A DNA stretch of 64,000 bases from Carnobacterium_A sp036639135 (GCA_036639135.1 JAVWJE010000001.1:1-64000); one strand, 5' to 3'. Counted from the stretch's first letter, positions 52,926 to 62,437 are shown. Notes: generated from the letters alone by a model not told the origin. A program made the numbers and translations.

Positions 52926-53825
52926 TTAGTGGTTTCTTATGATTTTATCGCATAATTGATGAGATAATAAAGTGGATTGAGTAGAAACTGGGTTTACACC
53001 CAACTCAACGGCTTCCAAAAACAAGCGAATTAAAGGCGCAAAACCTCTTTTTTCAAGCGTCGGCTCCCAATCACCAAACGGTTGAATAGTCTGCATGCCA
53101 TTCACATCACTATGGTATTCTGTCAAATCAATTACTCGATGCATTCCACTAGGAGAATGAACCTCTGCTGATTCATGGTTTGCTCCAGAAACATAATTCA
53201 TTGATGCTATACAAACTGTATTTTTAGTTGTTAAATTAACCACACAATTTTTTAATTTTCCATCATTTTCCTTCACACTAAATGACATATTCGTAATTGG
53301 ATCATCTAATAAATACAAAGCTGTGTCTAACACATGGATAAACATATCATAGATAGCAAATTTTACTGTTCCTGTACTATCGGGTTTCGTTTTTTGAATA
53401 AATACCATATTTTTGTCAGGAATGTCTTTTAATTTCTGTATCTTTGGAGCAAATCGACGATTGAAACCTGCTGTTAGCATTAAATTATTTTGTTTCGCTA
53501 ATTGAATTAATTCTTCTACTTCTTCTAGATCTTCACTAATAGGCTTGTCTACATAAACATGAATACCATTTTCCAATAATTGTTTTACAATTGGAGCATG
53601 TGTGTGAGTGGCCGTATGAACAAAAGCTGCTTGAATGCCACTTTTAATTAAAGATTCTATCGAAGAGTAAAGATTATTCGTATGGTATTGCTTTCCAATT
53701 GTTTGAAGTTTTTCTTGGTTACGGGTATAAAGATGCCATTCTACTTTATCTTGCATTTCCATATCAACAGGTAAGTAAGCTTTTTGTGCGATTCCACCTA
53801 ATCCAATTATTCCAACTTTTAGCAT
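52926..53825 (-). CDS. Gfo/Idh/MocA-family oxidoreductase
   Basis: A 299-aa NAD(P)-dependent dehydrogenase. The N-terminal Rossmann fold has VGIIGLGGIAQKAYLPV, and the conserved EKP-type lysine is in VYVDKPISEDLEE. HTATHTHAPIVK and MLTAGFNRRFAPK are family-typical. The substrate, probably a sugar or sugar acid derivative, is unknown. The ATG at 53825 is preceded by AGAGG. Monocistronic and divergent from exoA. Confidence 0.85.
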   Translation of the reverse strand: MLKVGIIGLGGIAQKAYLPVDMEMQDKVEWHLYTRNQEKLQTIGKQYHTNNLYSSIESLIKSGIQAAFVHTATHTHAPIVKQLLENGIHVYVDKPISEDLEEVEELIQLAKQNNLMLTAGFNRRFAPKIQKLKDIPDKNMVFIQKTKPDSTGTVKFAIYDMFIHVLDTALYLLDDPITNMSFSVKENDGKLKNCVVNLTTKNTVCIASMNYVSGANHESAEVHSPSGMHRVIDLTEYHSDVNGMQTIQPFGDWEPTLEKRGFAPLIRLFLEAVELGVNPVSTQSTLLSHQLCDKIIRNH

Positions 53826-53954
53826 CCTCACGCCTCTTTTCTTTTTAATGATTTCTTTTTAAATTATCCGTAATATGTGATCTTCTTAAATGTACTATTT
53901 TTATTCTATCATGTACAATAAATTTAAGCGTTATTGGAGAGGAGCTTACTATTA

Positions 53955-54707
53955 ATGAAATTTATTTCATGGAATGTAAACGGTTTGCGTGCTATTGTAA
54001 AAAAGGGTTTCGTCGATATCTTCGATGAATTTGATGCTGACTTTTTTTGTTTACAAGAAACTAAACTACAAGAAGGTCAAATTGACTTAGTATTACCTGG
54101 TTATTATGCTTACTGGAATTATGCAGAAAAAAAAGGTTATTCTGGAACGACCATTTTCACTAAACATGAGCCTTTGAGTGTCTCTTATGGTATCAATAAA
54201 CAAGAGCATGATACAGAAGGACGAGTTATTACACTTAGTTATCCTGACTATTATGTCGTCAATTGTTATACCCCTAACTCGCAAAGCGAACAAGTTCGTC
54301 TAGACTACCGAGTAAATTGGGACCGAGATTTTGCAGATTATCTAGCTAAACTAGATCAAGAAAAACCCGTTATTTTTTGTGGTGATTTAAATGTTGCACA
54401 TAAAAATATTGATTTGAAAAACTGGAAAACAAACCATAAAAGTCCTGGATTTACAGACGAAGAAAGAGCAAATTTTACTGAACTACTGGATAGAGGTTTT
54501 TTAGACACTTTCCGGTATTTTTATCCTACAAAAGAAGGCGTTTATTCTTGGTGGAGTTATCGATTCAATGCTCGCAAAAATAATGCTGGTTGGAGAATAG
54601 ATTATTTTTGTGTCTCAAAGCGACTTGAAAACAAACTGGTTGATGCAAATATCCATTCAGAAATCATGGGCTCAGATCACTGTCCCGTTGAGTTAATTTT
54701 AAAATAA
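53955..54707 (+). CDS. exoA: Exodeoxyribonuclease III / AP endonuclease
   Basis: A 250-aa endonuclease/exonuclease/phosphatase-fold DNA repair enzyme. Motifs in order: FISWNVNGLRAIVKKGF, CLQETKLQ (metal Glu), GDLNVAHKNIDLKNWK, DTFRYFYP, YSWWSYRFNARKNNAGWRIDYF and the catalytic IMGSDHCPVEL. The ATG at 53955 is preceded by GGAGAGGAG. Monocistronic. Confidence 0.95.
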   Translation: MKFISWNVNGLRAIVKKGFVDIFDEFDADFFCLQETKLQEGQIDLVLPGYYAYWNYAEKKGYSGTTIFTKHEPLSVSYGINKQEHDTEGRVITLSYPDYYVVNCYTPNSQSEQVRLDYRVNWDRDFADYLAKLDQEKPVIFCGDLNVAHKNIDLKNWKTNHKSPGFTDEERANFTELLDRGFLDTFRYFYPTKEGVYSWWSYRFNARKNNAGWRIDYFCVSKRLENKLVDANIHSEIMGSDHCPVELILK

Positions 54708-54715
54708 AAAAGAGA

Positions 54716-54756
54716 AAGCCTCTTTATCTTATCAAAAATAGGATAAGTTGCTTTTT
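54716..54756. terminator. Terminator between exoA and the GntR gene
   Basis: AAAGC..CTTATC pairs with GATAAG..GCTTT, followed by T6. A convergent gene pair shares it. Confidence 0.7.
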
Positions 54757-54758
54757 TA

Positions 54759-55475
54759 TTAATTGCTTTTATTAATATCTGAAATTGTGTAGCTGCGCGT
54801 ATCATAACGATGACGGCTTCGTGAATATTCGAATGGTCGTCCATCTTTTAGATACACAACTTGTTCTACTTCTAGTACTGGATCATCTATTTTACATTCA
54901 AGGTATTCCTGATCGTATTTAGAGGACTTATCTGCATGTATTTTTCTAAATGCACCTCCAAAATGTAAATCTAACTCATCGTGGATATAGTGATAAATAG
55001 ATTGTTCCAGAATTTCTTCTGTTAGCCCAACTGCTAAATCAATTGGCATGTATGTATGTTCTAATACATACGGTTTGTTATTAACGATACGTAACCTAAT
55101 TAGATTATATACAGGTTGATTTTTTTTAATCATTAAATGTTTCATAATTTCCTCTGTTGGAAATTCCACATTAAATTTTATAACTTTGCTAGTCACTTTT
55201 TTTCCACCTAATTGTTTGGTTAATCCTTCATATTCATTCACAGCTGAATCTTGCTGATTGAGTAAAGCTGTTTTCATTACAAACGTACCGGATCCGCGCT
55301 GACGATAAATAAGTCCCTCCATCGCAAGAATGTCTAAAGCTTTTTTCATTGTCATACGACTGACACCAAACTCTTTTGCTAGAGTAATTTGATCCGGAAT
55401 AAGCGATTGAATAGGATAGGTACCTTTTAGGATTCGTTTTCGTATTTCATTAGCAATGGTTTCGTATTTTAACAT
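54759..55475 (-). CDS. GntR-family (HutC-type) regulator of beta-glucoside use
   Basis: A 238-aa repressor. Residues 3-68 are a GntR winged helix: YETIANEIRKRILKGTYP, ITLAKEFGVSRMTMKKALDIL and YRQRGSGTFV. The rest is a UTRA effector domain (VLEHTYMPIDLAVGL, EQVVYLKDGRPFEYSRSRHRYD). Such regulators sense sugar phosphates. It lies beside a PTS EIIC gene, and AAAAGACTAG-type motifs occur before both genes. The ATG at 55475 follows AAAGGAG. Confidence 0.88.
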   Translation of the reverse strand: MLKYETIANEIRKRILKGTYPIQSLIPDQITLAKEFGVSRMTMKKALDILAMEGLIYRQRGSGTFVMKTALLNQQDSAVNEYEGLTKQLGGKKVTSKVIKFNVEFPTEEIMKHLMIKKNQPVYNLIRLRIVNNKPYVLEHTYMPIDLAVGLTEEILEQSIYHYIHDELDLHFGGAFRKIHADKSSKYDQEYLECKIDDPVLEVEQVVYLKDGRPFEYSRSRHRYDTRSYTISDINKSN

Positions 55476-55522
55476 TTGCGCATCTCCTTTTATTATCATG
55501 CATATCATACCTCACACGACCT

Positions 55523-55540
55523 GAAAAGACTAGTCTTTTC
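55523..55540. promoter_or_regulatory. Palindromic operator upstream of the GntR gene
   Basis: GAAAAGACTAGTCTTTTC is a perfect 18-bp palindrome 48 bp before the regulator's ATG, next to a TATGAT -10 candidate. Twelve bases of it recur with one change (GTCTAGTCTTTT, plus strand) in the EIIC promoter. Confidence 0.6.
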
Positions 55541-55585
55541 GCTAGTGACTTTCAATTATTTTAGTAGTTTCATTTCAGTTAAAAT

Positions 55586-55629
55586 AAAAAACAAACGATT
55601 AGTCGTTAATGACTAATCGTTTGTTTTTT
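55586..55629 (-). terminator. Terminator of the EIIC gene
   Basis: A perfect 19-bp inverted repeat (AAAAAACAAACGATTAGTC and complement) with T6 on the minus strand. Confidence 0.9.
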
Positions 55630-55630
55630 G

Positions 55631-56923
55631 TTAAGCTTTTTCAGGTTCACTCATTTTCACTTGATTTAAGTTCGCACGATCAACTAGTTTCAAGAATGGG
55701 AACCAAATAACTCCGATAAGAGCCATATCTATGATTTGAAGTAATCCACCCATAAATGAACTTGTAGCCATGATTCCATTGATAACAACGGGTACTGTCC
55801 ATGGAACGATAACCCCAGTTGGAACTGGGAATATTCCTGCAGCCATTACAGCATAGTTAAATGCAGTAGCTGCTATTGGAGCTAGAATCCAAGGGATAAA
55901 AATCGAAGCATTTAATACTAAAGGCATACCGAAAATCAATGGTTCATTTACGTTAAAGATTGCAGGTCCTAAAGCTAAACGACCGATATCTTTATTTTGT
56001 CTACTCTTCATAACAAATGCTAATAATAATACTACAATTAAGGTACTTCCTGATCCACCCATACCAACAGTATAAATTTCCATAAATGGTTTAGTTACAA
56101 TATGTGGTAAAGCTTCACCAGCTTTATAAGCATCAAGGTTTTCTAAAGCTAATGTATTCCAGATAGGATCCATTACCGAGTTAACAATAATTTGACCGTG
56201 CAGTCCGAAGAACCATAGGAATTGAACTAAGAATACGGCAATCAAAGTAGCCGGCAATCCACTACCAAGAGCTGTAAGCGGCTGTTGAATGGCTGTATAG
56301 ACAACATCATGTAAGTTTGTTTCAAAGAATCCAACAACGGCTCCATTAAGCAATAGGAAAGTTGTTAAAGTAATAATAGCAGGTAATAAAGCTGCAAATG
56401 AATTAGCAACTGCTGGCGGAACGCCTTCAGGCATTTTAATGATAAAGCCTCTTTTAACCATTCTTGTATAGATTTCTCCAGCAACAAATGCTGCAATCAT
56501 ACCGATAAACATTCCTTTTGCACCTAAACGATCTAATGCTAGTACACCAGTCACTGCTTCCCCTGATTCACTTAACATTGAGAACGGTGTCAAAATTAAG
56601 TAAGAAGCTAATGAAACAGCTCCACCAAAAATACCTTCAACATCGTATGATTTGCTTAAGTAATATCCGATACCAAACGTGACAAATATAGTCATAATTG
56701 ACATCGTTGCATTTTGTCCATTTCCGAATAGGTTTCCCAAAGTACCTTTTGTTGCATCACTGAAAAATGGCAAGTTATTTAATACAACTACAATAGATCC
56801 AAACATAGTAATAGGAAAAGCAAGCATAAATGCATCACGTAATACTTTAAGATAACGGTTTTCACCAAGTTTTCCGGCAAGTGGAAGTAATTTTTCACCC
56901 AACTTATCAATAAACTCATTCAT
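55631..56923 (-). CDS. celB: PTS EIIC, lactose/cellobiose family
   Basis: A 430-aa sugar channel of the phosphotransferase system with about ten hydrophobic segments. The EIIC signature region is GLHGQIIVNSVMDPIWNT, and LALGPAIFNVNEPLIFGMPLVLN is the conserved GxxN.NEP substrate motif. No EIIA or EIIB gene is in the window, so these must come from elsewhere. The symbol is by family only; the sugar is probably a beta-glucoside because a family 1 phospho-glucosidase gene is adjacent. Confidence 0.88.
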   Translation of the reverse strand: MNEFIDKLGEKLLPLAGKLGENRYLKVLRDAFMLAFPITMFGSIVVVLNNLPFFSDATKGTLGNLFGNGQNATMSIMTIFVTFGIGYYLSKSYDVEGIFGGAVSLASYLILTPFSMLSESGEAVTGVLALDRLGAKGMFIGMIAAFVAGEIYTRMVKRGFIIKMPEGVPPAVANSFAALLPAIITLTTFLLLNGAVVGFFETNLHDVVYTAIQQPLTALGSGLPATLIAVFLVQFLWFFGLHGQIIVNSVMDPIWNTLALENLDAYKAGEALPHIVTKPFMEIYTVGMGGSGSTLIVVLLLAFVMKSRQNKDIGRLALGPAIFNVNEPLIFGMPLVLNASIFIPWILAPIAATAFNYAVMAAGIFPVPTGVIVPWTVPVVINGIMATSSFMGGLLQIIDMALIGVIWFPFLKLVDRANLNQVKMSEPEKA

Positions 56924-56993
56924 TGATTTGTCCTCTTCTCTTTAATTTTTTATTGACTATCAACTGGCCTTGTTTTAGTCAAGTTTTTCTCTT

Positions 56994-57007
56994 TGAAATC
57001 GATTACA
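56994..57007. promoter_or_regulatory. cre site (CcpA) at the EIIC promoter
   Basis: TGAAATCGATTACA matches the catabolite-response consensus TGWAANCGNTNWCA at every position. It lies directly downstream of the predicted -10 box, where CcpA binding represses. Confidence 0.8.
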
Positions 57008-57012
57008 TACAA

Positions 57013-57048
57013 ATAATAACACTTTAAAACACAGTTGTCTAGTCTTTT
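57013..57048 (-). promoter_or_regulatory. EIIC promoter with overlapping GntR motif
   Basis: On the minus strand TAGACA (57036-57041) and TATTAT (57013-57018) are 17 bp apart. The regulator motif AAAAGACTAGAC (57037-57048) covers the -35. The rest of the 318-bp gap 56924-57241 is AT-rich leader plus the GH1 terminator. Confidence 0.6.
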
Positions 57049-57180
57049 AAAATTAATATCTTATCATTATTTAGAATACGATAGTTATTAATAAACAAAA
57101 GCAAAAGCAAAGGATTTAACATTCTGTTCATTTAACTTTATTCCTAAATTAACTTTTTTTGTTAACTTTAACCAATGAAA

Positions 57181-57216
57181 AAAATTCCAATTGAGAATGT
57201 TCTCAACTGGAATTTT
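57181..57216 (-). terminator. Terminator of the 6-phospho-beta-glucosidase gene
   Basis: AAAATTCCAATTGAGAA pairs with TTCTCAACTGGAATTTT with one mismatch. On the minus strand TTTTTTTC follows. Confidence 0.82.
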
Positions 57217-57241
57217 CTTTTATCTTCTTTAATTTTTTAAA

Positions 57242-58630
57242 TTAAAATCCATTTTGACTCGTCATCTTTTTAAACCAATGACCACTTTTTTTGATAGTTC
57301 TTTCTCCATCTTGTTCTAAATCGACAGCAATAAAACCATAGCGATTCTTGTAAGCATTCATCCATGACCAGTTATCCATACAAGTCCACATGTGGTAACC
57401 TTGCACATTGCTTCCTTCTTGAATAGCTTTATAAACATAAACTAAATGATTCTTGATAAATTCAATTCGATAATCATCTTCAACTGAACCCTCTTCATTA
57501 ATGTAACGTTCTTCATCCTCAACACCCATTCCATTTTCAGAAATAAAGCAACGAATGTTTCCATAATTTTCTCGTAAATTTGTTAAAATGTCGTAAATTC
57601 CTTTTTCGTAAATTTCCCATCCTCGGTAAGGATTCATTTTACGTCCTGGCATAATATAATTATCGAAATAATCGTCTGGCATTGGGCCTTCTGCTAGTTT
57701 ATCTAAAGATTCTTTTGCTTTGATTCGTCTTGGTTGATAATAATTCACACCTAATAAATCGACGGTATTTTCTTTAATGATTGTTAAATCTCCAGGCTCT
57801 GTCTTTGGCAGATGATTAATGTCACGCAATAAGTCTACCAAATCTTTAGGGAATTCTCCTTTTACAGCTGAATCAAGGAAAGAACGATTGAAAAATGCAT
57901 CAGCAATTGAAGCTGCTTTAACATCCTCAGGATTATTTTCATCACGTGGATAGCTTGGTGTAAGGTTTAAGATAATCCCAATTTCACCAGCAAGTTGCAA
58001 ATCATGATAAACTTTAATAGCTTTTGCACTTGCAAGAACTTCGTGATAAGCTACCTGAACGGCATGTTTCATATTCACTTCATTCGGGTAATGAAATTGA
58101 TAGAGATAACCTCCCTCAACGGGTACAATCGGTTCATTATGAGTAAACCATTTTTTTACTCGATCCCCAAACAACTCAAAGCAAGTTTTAGCAAATATCG
58201 TATAAGCCTCTACCGTTTCACGATTCAGCCATCCACCTTTTTCTTGCAGCCACATAGGCATATCAAAATGATATAAGTTTATGAATGGTTCAATATCATT
58301 CGCAATTAACTCATCAATTACAGCATTATAAAAATCAACGCCTACTTGATTTAGTTCGCCTGTCTCATCTGGAAACAATCGACTCCATTGAATAGAGGTT
58401 CTAAAACTATTGTGCCCTGTTTGTTTCATCAACTGAATATCTTCTTGATATTTTTTATAAAAACGAGATGCTTTTTCTGGACCTACTTGATTAAAGAACT
58501 TTTCCGGTTCTGATTCGTACCAATAATCCCAAATACTCTGTCCTTTATTGTCTCCTTCGTAAACACCTTCCGTTTGCGGACCACTAACTGCTGAACCCCA
58601 CCAAAAATCTTTAGGAAATTGATACTCCAT
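57242..58630 (-). CDS. 6-phospho-beta-glucosidase, GH1
   Basis: A 462-aa family 1 glycoside hydrolase. The start motif is FWWGSAVSGPQTEG. The acid/base Glu is in WFTHNEPIVP, and the nucleophile Glu is in CFISENGMG. The C-terminal DNWSWMNAYKNRYGF carries the Ser-Lys-Tyr residues that bind the 6-phosphate, so it acts on PTS-delivered phospho-disaccharides. The ATG at 58630 follows AAGGAGAG; a much longer open frame upstream is not used. It has its own terminator and upstream region, apart from the EIIC gene. Confidence 0.92.
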   Translation of the reverse strand: MEYQFPKDFWWGSAVSGPQTEGVYEGDNKGQSIWDYWYESEPEKFFNQVGPEKASRFYKKYQEDIQLMKQTGHNSFRTSIQWSRLFPDETGELNQVGVDFYNAVIDELIANDIEPFINLYHFDMPMWLQEKGGWLNRETVEAYTIFAKTCFELFGDRVKKWFTHNEPIVPVEGGYLYQFHYPNEVNMKHAVQVAYHEVLASAKAIKVYHDLQLAGEIGIILNLTPSYPRDENNPEDVKAASIADAFFNRSFLDSAVKGEFPKDLVDLLRDINHLPKTEPGDLTIIKENTVDLLGVNYYQPRRIKAKESLDKLAEGPMPDDYFDNYIMPGRKMNPYRGWEIYEKGIYDILTNLRENYGNIRCFISENGMGVEDEERYINEEGSVEDDYRIEFIKNHLVYVYKAIQEGSNVQGYHMWTCMDNWSWMNAYKNRYGFIAVDLEQDGERTIKKSGHWFKKMTSQNGF

Positions 58631-58702
58631 ATTTATTCTCTCCTTTTTAATCCATTTTTTTATTTGTCTATACATTAACCTTAAAACAATCATACATTCA
58701 AG

Positions 58703-58716
58703 CGAAAGCGAATACA
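58703..58716. promoter_or_regulatory. cre-like site upstream of the GH1 gene
   Basis: CGAAAGCGAATACA fits the cre consensus with two mismatches. On the minus strand it lies in the spacer of a weak promoter (TTGTAT, 17 bp, TATGAT). Confidence 0.45.
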
Positions 58717-58771
58717 AGGTATAGTTTCTATTATTTAGTTATTTTTTTAAATAATAGAGTGCTTTTTTTAA

Positions 58772-58800
58772 TTGCATTATCAAAAAATAAATTATATACT
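58772..58800 (+). promoter_or_regulatory. Promoter of the riboswitch-ATPase transcript
   Basis: TTGCAT (58772-58777) and TATACT (58795-58800) are 17 bp apart, about 35 bp before the riboswitch. Confidence 0.65.
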
Positions 58801-58837
58801 GTAAAAGAAGAAAAACGACAGGTACCTATTCTCATAC

Positions 58838-58976
58838 ATAAGGGAGTAACTGGCAGCATTTGCTGTGGCAACATCACCAACAAGTAAATTCGCAAAATTT
58901 ACTGGTGTTGTCTTAAACGGTGAGACTTATGCACATTGTTTCTGTAAAGAAACAATTCTGCATAAGTCTCTTTTTT
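58838..58976 (+). ncRNA. yybP-ykoY manganese riboswitch with terminator
   Basis: The aptamer shows the conserved AGGGAGTAACTGGCAGC, the CAACATCACC segment and the closing ACGGTGAGACTT, with a variable GGTG-capped arm between. These are the marks of the yybP-ykoY family, which binds Mn2+ and turns genes on. The expression platform is a strong terminator: AGACTTATGCA (58923-58933) pairs with TGCATAAGTCT (58959-58969), followed by a T run. The last aptamer bases (GAGACTT) are shared with the terminator stem, as needed for switching. The next 150 bases up to the ATPase are a leader. Confidence 0.9.
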
Positions 58977-59126
58977 TATTGTTTTTCTTAAAAAAGTATT
59001 AAGGAGGTATTCTCATACCGGTTAATAGATACAGTCTGTTCGCCTTTTTCTCGTATTAGACCGATAAGCCAATATCTAATCACCTCTTCAACTGATTTAA
59101 CTAAAAAATATTAAGGAGTGTCATGC

Positions 59127-61756
59127 TTGGAATATTATCAAAAAGAACAAAAGAGTGTCTTATCAGAATTAAATACAACAACAAACGGATTAAATGATAC
59201 AGAAGTAAAAAGTCGTCTTGAAAAATATGGGACAAACGAATTAAAATCAGCAAAAAAAGATTCTATTTTAAAACTTTTTTTAGAAACATTTAAAGATGCA
59301 ATGGTAATTGTTTTATTAATCGTAGCTGTCGTTCAAATATTAATGGGATCTGTTGTTGAGTCTCTCATTATTTTTGCTGTTTTAATGATTAATTCAGTTG
59401 TAAGTGTCGTCCAAACTAAGAAAGCTGAAGGATCCTTAGACGCTTTAAAAAATATGTCTGCTCCAATAGCCAAAGCCATTCGAAATGGGGAAAAAACATC
59501 TCTACCTGCTAATGAATTAGTGCCTGGCGATATAGTTATTTTAGATGCTGGCGATTTTGTACCCGCTGATGGTCGTTTAACTGAAGCTGGATCACTAAAA
59601 ATTGATGAAGGTATGCTAACAGGTGAATCCGTTCCGGCTGATAAAGATACCGCTACACTTACAAACACTGTGCCCGTTGGCGATCGTTCTAATATGGTTC
59701 ACAGTGGAACATTAGTTGTCTATGGACGTGGTGTGTTTGTCGTTACTGCGACAGGAAACCAAACTGAAATTGGCCAAGTTGCGAACTTGCTTGAAAATGC
59801 TATGACGAAACAAACTCCTCTACAAAAGAAGTTAGATCAATTTAGTAAACAACTTGGGATTGGTATTTTAATCTTATCTATCCTTATTTTCATTATTGAA
59901 GCTATCCGGATTTACTTTGGTGGTACGACAAATCTTAGTGTTGACTTACTAAACGCCTTTATGTTTGCCGTAGCTGTTGCTGTTGCTGCCATTCCTGAAG
60001 CGTTGCAATCTATTGTGACGATTGTTCTTTCAATGGGAACCAACAAAATGGCTAAACGCCATGCAATTATTCGTAAGTTGCCTGCTGTAGAAACATTAGG
60101 CGCAACTAGCGTAATTTGTACAGACAAAACAGGAACACTAACACAAAATAAAATGACTATCGTCGATTACTTTTTACTAAACGGCCAGTCTTCTCCTTTC
60201 AATGACAAACCAGAGACGTGGACATTCGATGAAAAACGTCTGATGCAAATCGCTGTATTAGCGAACGATTCCACTATTAATGAAACAGGGCAAGAATTAG
60301 GTGACCCGACTGAAGTAGCTATGGTTTCTTTCAGTAATAAAGTAAATCAACCCTATCATACTTTACGCGAGCAATACCCACGTAAAGCAGAATTGCCTTT
60401 TGATTCAGATCGAAAACTAATGTCAACCGTTCATGTCATTGACAATGAATCTGTCATGTTGACTAAAGGTGGACCAGACGTTATTTTCAATCGCAGTACA
60501 AAAGTTTTAATCGATGGAAAAATTGTTCCTTTAACTAAAGAACGTTTAAAAATAATACAAGACAAAAATGAAGCTTTCTCCAATCGTGCTTTACGTGTCT
60601 TAGCATTTGCTTATAAACCTATCGCTGAGAATCAGACAATCCAATTTGAAGATGAAAATGATTTGATTCTCGTTGGTATTATGGCTATGATTGATCCTCC
60701 CCGTGAGGCTGTCTATGGAGCAGTTGAACAAGCTAAGAGTGCGGGTATTAAAACCGTTATGATTACAGGTGATCACAAAACAACTGCACAAGCGATTGCT
60801 CGTGATATCGGTATTTCAGAAGAAGGCGATATCGCTTTAACCGGACAAGAATTAGACGCGTTAACAGANNNNNNNNNNCTAATTTAGAAAAAATCTCTGT
60901 TTATGCCCGTGTTTCTCCTGAAAACAAAATCAGAATCGTACGAGCATGGCAAAATAAAGACAAGGTTTCTGCTATGACAGGTGACGGTGTTAATGACGCA
61001 CCTGCGCTGAAACAAGCAGATATTGGTATTGCTATGGGAAGTGGGACAGATGTAGCTAAAGATGCTGCCGCTATGGTTTTAACGGATGATAACTTCGTTT
61101 CTATTATCAGTGCTGTTGAAGTTGGACGTAACGTTTACGACAACATTAAAAAAGCCATTGCCTATCTATTTGCAGGTAACTTGGGAGCAATTATTGCTGT
61201 TGTTGTTGCATTATTGATGGACTGGGTAAATCCATTCACTGCATTACAATTATTATTCATCAACCTAGTCAATGACTCTGTTCCTGCCATTGCTTTAGGA
61301 ATGGAAAAAGGTGAGCCAAACGTCATGTTGCGTAAACCTAGAGATCCGAATGAAGGTATTTTTGCTGGTGAAACATTAATTTCTGTTTTATATCGTGGAA
61401 CTTTAATCGGTATTGCTGTTATTATTTCGCAGTACATCGGATTAGGTTACTCGAATGAAATGAGTATTGCGATGGCATTTACTACATTGATATTAGCAAG
61501 AACGTTACAAACATTCCCTGCACGTTCCAATTCTCAAACATCTATCGGAGCAGGATTTTTCTCAAATATATATGTAATCCTTGCTGTTATTTTCTGTTTT
61601 GCATTATACGCTTTAACTGTTATTCCTGGTATTCGTGAATTTTTTGCTATTCCCACTGATTTTGGTTGGGTACAATGGAGAATTTCTGCAGGACTAGCTT
61701 TGGGGTCCGTTGTCTTAATGGAATTGACTAAATTAATTATTCGTAAAAAAGCTTAA
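59127..61756 (+). CDS. P-type cation ATPase (Ca2+/Mn2+ type), sequence gap inside
   Basis: A P-type ATPase of about 875 aa. The phosphorylation motif is VICTDKTGTLTQNKM, the actuator loop is LTGESVPADK, the nucleotide-binding domain follows, and the hinge is MTGDGVNDAPALKQADIG. The TM4 motif AAIPEALQSIV (PEAL) is of the IIA Ca2+/Mn2+ group, and TM6 has NLVNDSVPAIALG. Ten Ns at 60869-60878 break the frame, so the true gap length is not ten. The TTG at 59127 lies 8 nt from AAGGAG and is the best start. The manganese riboswitch upstream suggests Mn2+ export. Confidence 0.9.
60869..60878. other. Assembly gap (10 N)
   Basis: The frames before and after the Ns differ. The coding sequence requires a missing length of 3k+2 bases, while ten is 3k+1, so the Ns are a placeholder. 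Family conservation suggests that only a few residues are missing. Confidence 0.95.
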
Positions 61757-61757
61757 A

Positions 61758-61822
61758 AAAGAAGTCTTGTTAGATTTCGGGAAAAAAGCATTCCTTTTTC
61801 TCAACTAACAAGACTTTCTTTT
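61758..61822 (+). terminator. Terminator of the P-type ATPase gene
   Basis: AAAGAAGTCTTGTTAG pairs with CTAACAAGACTTTCTTT, enclosing a smaller GGGAAAAA/TTTTTCTC stem, and is followed by T6. Confidence 0.85.
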
Positions 61823-61903
61823 TTATGTATTTTATCAGAAAGTAGCATTTTTAGTTAAAAGCGACTATACTGTTATATGAATATCTGTTCGAGGAGGTAA
61901 ACA

Positions 61904-62437
61904 ATGAATTTTGTTGCAATAGATTTTGAAACAGCGAACCATCAGCGACATAGTGCATGCTCTGTTGCTTTGACTATTGTTAAAGACAGTAAAATCGTTG
62001 ATCATTATTACACATTAATTAAACCAGAAACCGAGTTCTTTTGGCGGAACATTCAAATACATGGTATCCATTCAGAAGATGTTCGTCATGCGCCTACCTT
62101 CGATCGTGTTTGGGATGACATTAAACCTTGTTTTAAAGAAAACAAGTTAATTGTTGCCCATAATCTTCCATTTGATAGAGGTGTTTTACAAGGCTGTTTA
62201 GATTATTACCATATTGAACAACCACACTTCCAAACCCTCTGCACTGTTCAATCTAGTCGCAAACTGATCACTGAACTTCCTAATCATAAATTAAACACCG
62301 TTTCTGCCCATCTAGGCATCAAATTAGAGAATCACCATCACGCTTTAGATGATAGCAATGCTAGTGCTGAAATTTTACTGTATTTAGAAAACCATTTTGG
62401 TACTGATTCTTTAAAAAAAATGGTTAAGTATGTTTAA
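61904..62437 (+). CDS. DnaQ-like 3'-5' exonuclease
   Basis: A 177-aa DEDDh exonuclease related to the epsilon subunit of DNA polymerase III. Exo I is AIDFETAN, Exo II is IVAHNLPFDRGVL, and Exo III is HHALDDSNASA, with the DEDD residues and the His present. It is a single-domain protein, not fused to a helicase or polymerase. CGAGGAGG precedes the ATG. Monocistronic; a proofreading or RNA/DNA trimming role is possible. Confidence 0.86.
   Translation: MNFVAIDFETANHQRHSACSVALTIVKDSKIVDHYYTLIKPETEFFWRNIQIHGIHSEDVRHAPTFDRVWDDIKPCFKENKLIVAHNLPFDRGVLQGCLDYYHIEQPHFQTLCTVQSSRKLITELPNHKLNTVSAHLGIKLENHHHALDDSNASAEILLYLENHFGTDSLKKMVKYV

Noticed and set aside
59333..59668. 111-aa minus-strand open frame inside the ATPase gene
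   Set aside because: Antisense shadow of a strongly conserved coding region; no ribosome site or promoter.
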